Shown: positions 25,609 through 32,941 of the stretch, one piece after another
How the letters are laid out: each line of letters starts with the position of its first letter
Position numbering within the stretch: position 1 is the stretch's first letter
NCBI RefSeq assembly: GCF_001422485.1
Contig: NZ_LMNF01000001.1
Coordinates: 1,250,249-1,314,248, forward strand
Direction of reading: 5' to 3'
DNA length: 64,000 bases
From: Agreia sp. Leaf283
GTDB lineage: Bacteria; Actinomycetota; Actinomycetes; Actinomycetales; Microbacteriaceae
The notes under the pieces: model-generated
What the model saw: only the letters and a program-made list of their open reading frames with translations
Told to the model about the DNA's origin: nothing
Database searches by the model: none
Made by a program: the position numbers and the translations under genes

Positions 25609-26973
25609 TCAGGCGTCGTAGTTCTGGATACTCCTGCCGTGGCTTCTGTCGGTCAGGCGGGCCAGGCGCGGCTGGAGTTCGGCGACCACTGCCGGGATGT
25701 CGATGGTCAGCACCTTCCTGCCCCTCATCAGAACGCGACCGGCGACGATCGTGGTGTCGATGTCGTTAGAGCGGGCGCTGTACACGAGCATGTTGGCGTA
25801 GTCGTGGATCGGCTGGTTGCGCGGCTCCGACAGATCGACGAGCACGAGGTCGGCCTGGCACCCGGGGGCGAGGCGTCCGATGCTGTCGCCGAGCTGCACG
25901 GCCTTGGCGCTCTTGACCGTGGCATGTCCCAGCACCTGGCGCGAGGTCAGGTAGGTCTGGTCCCGTTCGAGCGCCTTCTGAGTAAGCGCCATGAACGTCA
26001 TGCTCTCCCACACGTCGAGCGTGTTGTTCGAGGCGGCCCCGTCGGTGGCGAGCCCAACGGGGATGCCGGCCGACTCGAGCAGGCGCACGGGTGTGGTGTC
26101 GGGCCCGTGCTTCAGGTAGCCCTTGGGCGCGCTGCCGATTCCGATGCTTCCGGTGGCAGCGAGGAACAGCGGCAGGTCCTCCGCCACGATGCCGATGCCG
26201 TGCGCGATGAGCAGCTTTCCGTCGAGCAGCCCCGCACGGCGGAGCGTCTCGATGGGGGTGTGGCCGAAGCGCTCGCGGCTGTGCTTCATCTGGTACCGCG
26301 CCTCCGAGGCGTGGATGTGCACGAGGAGGTCGTTGTCGCGGGCCGCCTCGGCGGTCTTCGCGAGATCGTCGTCGGTCACCGTGTAGGGAGCATGCGGCGC
26401 GAGGGCGGTGGTGATGCGGCCACCGGCGGCTCCACGGTAATCGAGCGCGAATTGCAGCGATCGCTCCAGCCCGGCCTCGCCGTCGGATGAGAAGTAGGTG
26501 GAGCCGAGCACCCCGCGCAGCCCGCTCTCATCGGTGACCCGGGCGATGGCATCCATGTTGAAGTAATGGTCGGCGAACGTGGTGACGCCGCTGCGGATCA
26601 TCTCGGCGGCCGCCAGCCTCGTGGCCAGCTCGACGTCGTCATCGGTGAGGTTGACCTCCATAGGCCAGATGAAGTCGTTGAACCACGTGTCTTCGGGAAC
26701 GTCCTCGGCGGCTCCCCGGAACATCACCATGGGCGAGTGCGTGTGGCAGTTGATGAAGCCGGGCATCGCGAGCATTCCGGATGCGTCGATCGTCTCGAGC
26801 GCAGGGATGGGTCGCTCCGAGGGCGGCCGGGATTCGGAGATCGATTCGATGAGGCCGTCGCGCACGACGATGGTCTGGTTCTCGGCGAAGTCGACCTCGC
26901 CGAGATCGTTGTGCACGAGCACGACCGCGTTGGTGATGACGAGGTCGGCGGGGGCAGGCTGCGGATCGGTCAT
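25609..26973 (-). CDS. TRZ/ATZ family amidohydrolase (probable heterocycle deaminase) B
   Basis: 454 aa, paralogue of the 23316 product: NCHTHSPMVMFRGAAEDVP, HIHASEARYQMKHS, LIAHGIGIVAEDL and GLATDGAASNNTLDVW supply HxH, His/Glu, His and Asp. Both end with SHGRSIQ(N/D)Y. ATG 26973 sits 7 nt after AAGGAG; ATG 26979 is too close to it. The gene follows deoD by 28 bp in the NMT1-importer operon, so it probably deaminates a purine base or a nucleoside linked to DeoD. Possible reactions are guanine-, isoguanine-, 8-oxoguanine- or MTA/SAH-type deamination; none is provable here. Confidence 0.88.
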   Translation of the reverse strand: MTDPQPAPADLVITNAVVLVHNDLGEVDFAENQTIVVRDGLIESISESRPPSERPIPALETIDASGMLAMPGFINCHTHSPMVMFRGAAEDVPEDTWFNDFIWPMEVNLTDDDVELATRLAAAEMIRSGVTTFADHYFNMDAIARVTDESGLRGVLGSTYFSSDGEAGLERSLQFALDYRGAAGGRITTALAPHAPYTVTDDDLAKTAEAARDNDLLVHIHASEARYQMKHSRERFGHTPIETLRRAGLLDGKLLIAHGIGIVAEDLPLFLAATGSIGIGSAPKGYLKHGPDTTPVRLLESAGIPVGLATDGAASNNTLDVWESMTFMALTQKALERDQTYLTSRQVLGHATVKSAKAVQLGDSIGRLAPGCQADLVLVDLSEPRNQPIHDYANMLVYSARSNDIDTTIVAGRVLMRGRKVLTIDIPAVVAELQPRLARLTDRSHGRSIQNYDA

Positions 26974-27002
26974 GATCATGCTCCTTCGGTGCGCGGGCGG
27001 GG

Positions 27003-27701
27003 CTACTGGAGCGCGGCCAGCGCGAACGACACCATGTCGGCGAAGGTGGCCTCGCGTTCGGCAGCGGTCATCTCGGAGCCCGGCAGGTCGCTGATCGTGC
27101 CGACCATCAGGGCGTCGAACTTCTCTTTGATCGCCACAGCGTAGAGCCCCGCCGCCTCCATGTCGATGCCGATCGTGCCATAGGCGAGCAGCCTGTCGAC
27201 GAGCTCGGCGTCGGGGTTGTAGAAGCTGTCGGTGGTGAACAGCGGGCCCACGTGGATGGTCTTGCCCGTCGCCTCGCCGTGCTCGACGGCTTTGCGCAGC
27301 AGCGGGAACGAGGGCGCGTGACTGAGCGTGACGCCGGGCACCCACTCCGCGGTCATGTTCGAGTTCGTGTGCGCGGCCGAGGCGGCGACCACATCGCCGA
27401 GCTTCAGATACGGGGCGATACCGCCGATGGTGCCGACCCGGATGATGCGGGTCACGTCGTAGAAGCGGGCCAGCTCGGTCGCATAGATCGCCATCGAGGG
27501 CATGCCCATGCCCGAGGCGAGTACCGAGATCGGCTTTCCGTTGAAGGTCCCCGTGTAGCCGAGGATGCCGCGCACCTCGGTGACGAGCTGCGGATCGTCG
27601 AAGAAGGTCTCGGCGATGAGCTTGGCGCGGCGCGGATCGCCGGGCATCAGAACGTCAGGGGCGAAGGCTCCGGAGTCGGCGCCGATGTGGGGAGTGGCCA
27701 T
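27003..27701 (-). CDS. deoD: Purine-nucleoside phosphorylase, DeoD type
   Basis: Phosphorolysis of purine (deoxy)ribonucleosides to base and (deoxy)ribose-1-phosphate, in the cytosol, expected hexamer. 232 aa versus about 239 in E. coli. Key sites are present: the His of TPHIGAD, the phosphate Arg of GDPRRAK and of IIRVGTIGG, ribose site IDMEAAGLY, the catalytic Asp of TISDLPGSE and the Arg of TAAERE. The loop after the catalytic Asp differs from E. coli (SDHIRTHE) and may change base choice. ATG 27701 gives the family start. A small hairpin (27737-27751) lies just upstream, between permease and deoD. Located in the NMT1-importer operon. Confidence 0.92.
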   Translation of the reverse strand: MATPHIGADSGAFAPDVLMPGDPRRAKLIAETFFDDPQLVTEVRGILGYTGTFNGKPISVLASGMGMPSMAIYATELARFYDVTRIIRVGTIGGIAPYLKLGDVVAASAAHTNSNMTAEWVPGVTLSHAPSFPLLRKAVEHGEATGKTIHVGPLFTTDSFYNPDAELVDRLLAYGTIGIDMEAAGLYAVAIKEKFDALMVGTISDLPGSEMTAAEREATFADMVSFALAALQ

Positions 27702-27778
27702 GATGTGTCGTCTTTCTGTGTTGCGCTGATCGAGCAGGTCGCTCAGCGACCGTATCGAGATCGTCGGGGCGGGCGGGG

Positions 27779-29467
27779 TCAGCCGAGCTGGGATGGTGCG
27801 TAACGCGACAGCACGGCGCGCTCGGCGGCGCTGACCAGGCTGTAGAAGACGAGAGAGACGGCGGTGAGGATCGCGGCCGCCGCCCACAGGCCCGTGTAGT
27901 CGGAGTGCGCGCGCGAACTCACGATCTCATGGCCGAGGCCGTCGCCGGTCGCGAGCCACTCCGCGAGCGTGGCGGCCAGCACCGCCGTGGGGGCCGCGAT
28001 GCGCGCGGAGGCGAAGATCGCGGGCAGCGTGTAGGGCAGCTGCAGGCGCCACAGCGTGCTCCAGACCGAGGAGTCGTAGCTGCGCAGCAGGGTGAACGCG
28101 TCGGCGGGAACGCGCTTCAGCCCTCCCTGCGTGTTGGCCAGCGTGGGAAAGAAGGTGACGATGGCGGTGATGGCGACGACACCTCCTAGCCCGCGGCCCA
28201 GTGCGAGAATCAGCACCGGTGTGAGCACGATGATCGGAACCGAGCGCAGGGCGACGGCCACGGGTGTGAGCACACGCTCCACGATGGGAAAGAGCACGAA
28301 CGACACGGCAGCGGCAATGCCGATCACGAGCCCGGCGATGTAGCCGACCCCCGCGTGCACCAGGGTCACGCCGAGCGCGTCGAGCATCACGGCGCGGTTC
28401 TCGCCCGCGTCTTCGGCGGTGAACAGGTAGGTGTACACGTCGATGGGCGACTTGCCCACGAACGGCGACATGTCGAACACGATCAGATACGCCCACCACG
28501 CGGCAAGGATCACGAGGATCGATCCGACCGTCCAGGCCGCGGCGCGCAGGGCCCGGGTTCCGAGCGACCCGCGCACGGCCGGCGCCGCCTGCTGGGCGTT
28601 CGAGATCGTGGCCGACCACGGGGTGAGCCAGCGGCGCAGCAGGCCGAAGAGGCCGTAGGGCACGGCCGCCATCAGGGTCGCGATCACGGCGACCGACCAC
28701 ACGCGGGCCAGATCGAGCGACATCAGGCCGTTGATGAGCAGCACGCCCAGACCGGCCTTCGCGCCGATGAACTCGCCGAAGATGGCGCCGAGCACGGCCG
28801 CGGCGGCGCCGATCTGCAGCCCCGTGAGAATCGAGGGGATGCCCGAGGGCAGCCGCACGAAGCGCAGCGAGCTCAGGGCCCGGCCGCCCCAGGCGGTCAC
28901 CATCGTGAGCGGGCCGCCGTCGGCGGAGCGCAGGCCGAGCATCGTGCCGACCAGGGTGGTGAAGAACACCGACAGCCCTGCGAGCACGACCTTCGCCGTG
29001 TCGGGGTCGAAGGTGAGCTGTAGCAGCGGGTTGACCGCGACCAGCGGCAGGCAGAACAGGGTGAGCGCCAGCCGCAGGAAGAGCGACTCGAGGGCCGGAA
29101 GCTGCACGAAGAGGATGGCCACGACGATCGCTGCGAGATTGCCCCAGAACCATCCGCGCACCGCGATCCACGCCGTGCTGGTAAAGGCACCGACGTAGAG
29201 CTGCGGCTCGGCGATCAGGCTCCGGATGATCGCGCTCGGCGACGCGAGCACGCCCAGTCGCGTGAGGGCGACGTCGGCCAGGATCTCCCACAGCACGACG
29301 AGCGCGACGCTCACCAGCGCGGTGGTCACCCAGCCCGACAGCGCGGCCCGGCGGCCGGCGCGCTGGGAACGCGCGCGCTCGGTGGCGATCGCCTGCTGCT
29401 GCGCCGGCGTGTGCAGCGAGGCAGTCGGCGTCGAGGTCGAGGTCGGCGTCGAGGACGACACGCTCAC
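27779..29467 (-). CDS. Fused tandem ABC transporter permease (two BPD_transp_1 domains), SsuC/ThiX-type
   Basis: 562 aa; most relatives are 250-280 aa with one domain. Here two complete permease domains are joined (about residues 40-290 and 315-555), each with about six helices and its own coupling-helix region: [18 protein letters not shown] in the first and [17 protein letters not shown] in the second. The N-terminal 40 residues are Ser/Thr-rich. GTG 29467 overlaps the ATPase stop (GTGA); the frame is open far upstream only as a shadow of the ATPase gene. One polypeptide thus supplies the whole channel for the NMT1-type importer. Confidence 0.9.
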   Translation of the reverse strand: MSVSSSTPTSTSTPTASLHTPAQQQAIATERARSQRAGRRAALSGWVTTALVSVALVVLWEILADVALTRLGVLASPSAIIRSLIAEPQLYVGAFTSTAWIAVRGWFWGNLAAIVVAILFVQLPALESLFLRLALTLFCLPLVAVNPLLQLTFDPDTAKVVLAGLSVFFTTLVGTMLGLRSADGGPLTMVTAWGGRALSSLRFVRLPSGIPSILTGLQIGAAAAVLGAIFGEFIGAKAGLGVLLINGLMSLDLARVWSVAVIATLMAAVPYGLFGLLRRWLTPWSATISNAQQAAPAVRGSLGTRALRAAAWTVGSILVILAAWWAYLIVFDMSPFVGKSPIDVYTYLFTAEDAGENRAVMLDALGVTLVHAGVGYIAGLVIGIAAAVSFVLFPIVERVLTPVAVALRSVPIIVLTPVLILALGRGLGGVVAITAIVTFFPTLANTQGGLKRVPADAFTLLRSYDSSVWSTLWRLQLPYTLPAIFASARIAAPTAVLAATLAEWLATGDGLGHEIVSSRAHSDYTGLWAAAAILTAVSLVFYSLVSAAERAVLSRYAPSQLG

Positions 29468-30258
29468 GCCTCGACCGCCTGCAGGGACTCCTCGTCGGCG
29501 CCCGCGTGCAGCAGCGAACTCAGCTCGTCGCAGACCGCGTGGAACTCGGGGGTCGAGAGCAGCTCGCGGCGTCGGGGCCGCTCGAAATCGATGGTGATGT
29601 CTCCCACGATCCGGCCCGGCCGCGGCGACATGACGATCACCCGGTCGGCCAGGAACGCCGCCTCCGAGATCGAGTGGGTCACGAGAAGGGCGGTGGCGCT
29701 GGTCGCGCTCCACAGCTTCTGCAGCTCCTCGTTCATGCGCTGCCGGGTGATCTCGTCGAGCGCTCCGAACGGTTCGTCGAGCAGCAGGATCTCGGGTTCT
29801 GCGACGATCGCCCGCGCGATCGCGACCCGCTGGCGCATGCCGCCCGACAGTTGCGACGGACGCGCATCCGCGAAGCCGTCGAGACCGACCAGCGTGATCA
29901 GCTCGTCGATGCGGCTCTTCGGAATGCTCACGCCCATGACCTGGCCGGGCAGGCGGATGTTGTCGCGCACGCTGCGCCACGGCAGCAGCGACGGGTCCTG
30001 CAGGGCGAGGCCCAGCCGGTGGGCCGTGCGGATGCGTGACGGGCTCTCCCCGTGGATGGTCACCTCGCCCGCGGAGTATGACTCGAGGTCTGCCAGGATG
30101 CGGAGGATCGTGGACTTTCCGCAGCCCGACGGGCCGAGCAGGGCGGTGAACGACCCCTGGGGCACGGCGAGGGAGATGTCGTCGAGCGCGAGAACGTCGC
30201 TCTTCTTCGACGAGTACACCTTGGTCAGGTTGCTGAGGGTGAAGCCTGTGCCGTCCAC
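29464..30258 (-). CDS. ABC transporter ATP-binding protein, SsuB/ThiZ type
   Basis: 264 aa. Walker [16 protein letters not shown]-loop [11 protein letters not shown], signature [15 protein letters not shown], Walker [14 protein letters not shown]-loop VTHSISEA. Family members energise uptake of nitrate, sulfonates, taurine, hydroxymethylpyrimidine or related small molecules. GTG 30258 lies 8 nt after AAGGA. It overlaps the permease start and follows the binding-protein gene across a hairpin. Confidence 0.93.
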   Translation of the reverse strand: MDGTGFTLSNLTKVYSSKKSDVLALDDISLAVPQGSFTALLGPSGCGKSTILRILADLESYSAGEVTIHGESPSRIRTAHRLGLALQDPSLLPWRSVRDNIRLPGQVMGVSIPKSRIDELITLVGLDGFADARPSQLSGGMRQRVAIARAIVAEPEILLLDEPFGALDEITRQRMNEELQKLWSATSATALLVTHSISEAAFLADRVIVMSPRPGRIVGDITIDFERPRRRELLSTPEFHAVCDELSSLLHAGADEESLQAVEA

Positions 30259-30312
30259 GTCGGGTGTCCTTGTCGTCGGGTGCGGGTGGTGCGGGGTGCG
30301 GGTGGATGGATG

Positions 30313-30348
30313 CCGCGGGTGGGGGAGTCGGGTCGGCCCCACCCGCGG
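30313..30348 (-). terminator. Hairpin after the binding-protein gene (probable attenuator)
   Basis: Perfect 12-bp arms CCGCGGGTGGGG (30313-30324) and CCCCACCCGCGG (30337-30348) with a 12-nt loop, 10 nt past the binding-protein stop. Such a stem inside an operon commonly raises binding protein over ATPase and permease by partial termination or mRNA protection. Confidence 0.6.
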
Positions 30349-30357
30349 CGGTCGGTT

Positions 30358-31500
30358 CTACTGCAGGCTGGACTTGCCGCCGTAGATGTCCTCGAGCAGC
30401 GAGTTGTCGAAGAGCGAGGCGTCGACGTCGGTGATTCCGAGCGTCGTCAGGGTGTCGACGTTCTTCTCGATGCCCTCGTCCGACATCCAGAACAGGCCGT
30501 GCTCGTCGGTCTCATCGGTCACGAGCAGATCCATCTGGCGCTCGGCCTGCTTGGTCTGCTCTTCGACCGTGAGGCCTCCGTCTTTCGCGTAGTCGTTGAC
30601 CGTGAGGTCGACGGCCTCGGTGGGGTCGGCGACGTAGCTCTGCCATCCCTCGATCTCTCCCTTGAGGAAGCCCTCGATGGCCGCCTTCTTGGCCGGGTCC
30701 TCGAGGGACTCCTTCGTGACGGCGTAGACCTGGGCGTAGACGTCGAGCCCGAAGTCGGCGGTGAGGAAGGTGACTCCCTCTTTTCCGGTCGACTCCTCGT
30801 AGGCGATGGGCTGCTCGCTGTAGAACACCCAGAGGCCGTCGACCTCGCCGCTGACCAGCGGGGCGACGTCGAAGCCGACCGGCACGGACGTGACCTTCGA
30901 GGCGTCGACGTCGTTGACCTCGAGCAGCGCATCCTGAGCCGCCTCGTCACCGCTGGGAACGCCGATCTTCATGCCCTCCATGTCGGCCGGAGTCGCGATC
31001 GGCTTGTCGGGGCTCGAGAGGATCGCGAGGGGGTTCTTCTGGAATCCGGCGGCGACGATCACGAGGTCGGCGCCTTGCTCGTTGGCGCGGGCCACGGTGT
31101 CGGCGTTGCCCATTCCGATGTCGGCCTGTCCCGAGACCACCGCGGCCATTGAGTCGACGTCGGGGCCGCCGGGCAGGATGTCGACGTCGACGCCGTTCTT
31201 GGCGTAGTAGCCCTCGGAGTCGGCGACGTAGCTGCCGCCGAACTGCACGAGCGGGATCCACGAGGTCTGCAGGGTGAGGGCGACGGGGCTGTCGGAGGAC
31301 GGGGTCTCGGAACTGGCGCTGCTGCTGCAGCCCGCGAGCACCAGCATGGCCGACAGGCCCAGGGCGGCACCGGCGATCAGCCTCGTGGGGCGTCGGGCGG
31401 GCGAGGTGCTGGCGGGGGCGGTGCGGGCAGAGGCGGTGCGGGCAGAGGCGGTGCGGGCAGCGGAGTTGAGGGTGAAGGGGGAGCGGGAGCGGGAGTGCAT
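30358..31500 (-). CDS. NMT1/SsuA-type substrate-binding lipoprotein
   Basis: 380 aa. Long N-region with tandem TASAR residues (15-bp DNA repeats near 31415-31460), then hydrophobic stretch and lipobox VLAGCSSS. Mature domain matches NMT1/THI5-like binding proteins: LQTSWIPLVQFGGSYVADSEGYY, GQADIGMGNADTVA, MKIGVPSGDEAAQDALL, VDGLWVFYSEQP. Known relatives bind pyrimidines (ThiY), riboflavin, sulfonates or nitrate. ATG 31500 has AAGGAG 5 nt upstream. First gene of a five-gene operon with ATPase, fused permease, deoD and deaminase B. The ligand is unknown; an aromatic N-heterocycle is the best guess. Confidence 0.88.
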   Translation of the reverse strand: MHSRSRSPFTLNSAARTASARTASARTAPASTSPARRPTRLIAGAALGLSAMLVLAGCSSSASSETPSSDSPVALTLQTSWIPLVQFGGSYVADSEGYYAKNGVDVDILPGGPDVDSMAAVVSGQADIGMGNADTVARANEQGADLVIVAAGFQKNPLAILSSPDKPIATPADMEGMKIGVPSGDEAAQDALLEVNDVDASKVTSVPVGFDVAPLVSGEVDGLWVFYSEQPIAYEESTGKEGVTFLTADFGLDVYAQVYAVTKESLEDPAKKAAIEGFLKGEIEGWQSYVADPTEAVDLTVNDYAKDGGLTVEEQTKQAERQMDLLVTDETDEHGLFWMSDEGIEKNVDTLTTLGITDVDASLFDNSLLEDIYGGKSSLQ

Positions 31501-31573
31501 TGATTCTCCTTGGCGGGTGGGAGGCTATGGCGGGCATGCGGCAGGCGCACAGGACTGTGGTGCGGGTCGGGCT

Positions 31574-31587
31574 GCAAATCGTTTTGC
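31574..31587. promoter_or_regulatory. LacI-type operator, site 3 (GCAAATCGTTTTGC)
   Basis: Matches GCAAAnCGnTTTGC at every fixed position. It lies 74 nt upstream of the NMT1-type binding-protein start codon, within the divergent region that also serves the lacI-family gene. Confidence 0.75.
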
Positions 31588-31710
31588 GACTTCTCCGTCC
31601 GACGGTACGGGGAGTGTGTTTCAGCCCGATTTCTTCCTGTTTCTGGACTGTAAAAGAAAGTTGAACGGCCGCTCGAGTCATACCTCTCTTATGCGGCCGT
31701 ATTTTCGGTA

Positions 31711-31724
31711 GCAACTCGTTTTGC
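31711..31724. promoter_or_regulatory. LacI-type operator, site 4 (GCAACTCGTTTTGC)
   Basis: One mismatch to GCAAAnCGnTTTGC. It lies 53 nt upstream of the regulator's GTG 31777, so it may give autoregulation; together with site 3, 137 bp away, it could form a loop. Confidence 0.65.
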
Positions 31725-31776
31725 AAAATGCGACACAGGGTCGTGAGTGCACGGCTCTCTCGGTTACTGTGAGTTC

Positions 31777-32793
31777 GTGACCGACACCCCATCGAAGCCG
31801 TGGACAATGCAGCAGATCGCTGCTGCCGCCGGCGTGAGTGTCACCACCGTCTCGCACACCCTCTCGGGAAAGCGACCGGTGAATCCTGCGACGGCCGAAC
31901 GCATCCAGAAGCTGATCACCGAGTTCGAATACGTGCCCGACTCCGGCGCCCAGCGCCTCAAGTCGGGGCGAAGCGGCATGATCGGCCTGGCCGTGCCCGA
32001 CATCTCGCACTGGTACTTCGGCCGCATCGCGCGCGGTGTCGAGGAGGTGGCCGACGAACTCGACTACGGACTCATCATCTGCAGCACGTCGAACTCCGAC
32101 CCGCGTCGGGAGAAGCGCTACTTCAACCTGCTGCGCACCCGGTCGATCGAGGGGCTGATCTACACCGCGAGCAGGGAGATCTCGGCGAGCGACGAACTCG
32201 TGCGGGTGTCGGGCAACTCGCCCATCGTCTTCGCCGACGAGAAGGTCGACACCCTGCCCGACGTTCCGTCAGTCACCTCGAGCAACTTCGTGGGGGCGCA
32301 GATGCTCGGCCGCCACCTGCGCGATCTCGGGCACACCCGGGCCGTCATCATCGCCGGATTCGCGGGACTGCACTCGACGATCGAGCGCACCAGAGCCATC
32401 AAGGAGTCGTTCCCGAACGCGCTGACGCTGCACGGCGACTTCGAGCTGAAGTCGGGCTACGACCTCGTCTCCGACCTGCTCGCCCACGAGGTGAGGTTCA
32501 CTGCGCTCTTCGGCTGCAACGACTACATGGCGATCGGCGCCATGACCAGGCTGCGCGAGGCCGGCCTGCGCGTTCCCGAAGACGTCTCCGTGGTCGGCTT
32601 CGACGACGTCGACATGGCCGCGATCGTCACCCCGGGGCTCACCACGGTGCGACAGGACATGGCTGAGATCGGCCGACGCTCGGCGCACCTGCTCATCGCG
32701 GGACTTCACGCGGGCGGCTTCGACGCGGTCGAGTCCGAGTCGCTGCCGACCGAGCTCATTCTGCGCGGCTCGACGGGCCCGGCCCCGCGGTAG
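31777..32793 (+). CDS. LacI family transcriptional regulator
   Basis: 338 aa. N-terminal helix-turn-helix TMQQIAAAAGVSVTTVSHTL with hinge helix region (VPDSGAQRLKSGRS), then a periplasmic-binding-protein-like effector domain (IGLAVPDISHWYF to ELILRG). It probably senses an imported nucleoside or derivative and controls the two divergent promoter regions that carry the GCAAAnCGnTTTGC sites. GTG 31777 was chosen; TACTGT at 31765-31770 places the transcript start next to it, so the mRNA is likely leaderless. The longer frame (from 31747) overlaps this promoter. Confidence 0.9.
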   Translation: MTDTPSKPWTMQQIAAAAGVSVTTVSHTLSGKRPVNPATAERIQKLITEFEYVPDSGAQRLKSGRSGMIGLAVPDISHWYFGRIARGVEEVADELDYGLIICSTSNSDPRREKRYFNLLRTRSIEGLIYTASREISASDELVRVSGNSPIVFADEKVDTLPDVPSVTSSNFVGAQMLGRHLRDLGHTRAVIIAGFAGLHSTIERTRAIKESFPNALTLHGDFELKSGYDLVSDLLAHEVRFTALFGCNDYMAIGAMTRLREAGLRVPEDVSVVGFDDVDMAAIVTPGLTTVRQDMAEIGRRSAHLLIAGLHAGGFDAVESESLPTELILRGSTGPAPR

Positions 32794-32808
32794 AGCCCTC
32801 CCGAGCGT

Positions 32809-32934
32809 CCCTTCGACAGGCTCAGGGAACGGGGGCTGCCCTTCGACAGGCTCAGGGAGCGGCAGGCGGCCCTTCGACAGGCTCAGGGAGCGGCAGGCGG
32901 CCCTTCGACAGGCTCAGGGAACGGGCAGAACGGG
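32809..32934. repeat. Array of dispersed repeat, four copies of CCCTTCGACAGGCTCAGGGA
   Basis: Exact 20-bp cores start at 32809, 32839, 32870 and 32901, spaced 30-31 bp, all in one orientation. They fill the gap between the convergent lacI-family and phosphoketolase genes. Confidence 0.9.
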
Positions 32935-32941
32935 GCGCGAC

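Noticed and set aside
25609..31500. Thiamin-pyrimidine salvage (ThiXYZ) operon
   Set aside because: The transporter resembles ThiXYZ, but TenA, ThiD or a TPP riboswitch are absent and DeoD plus deaminase are present instead.
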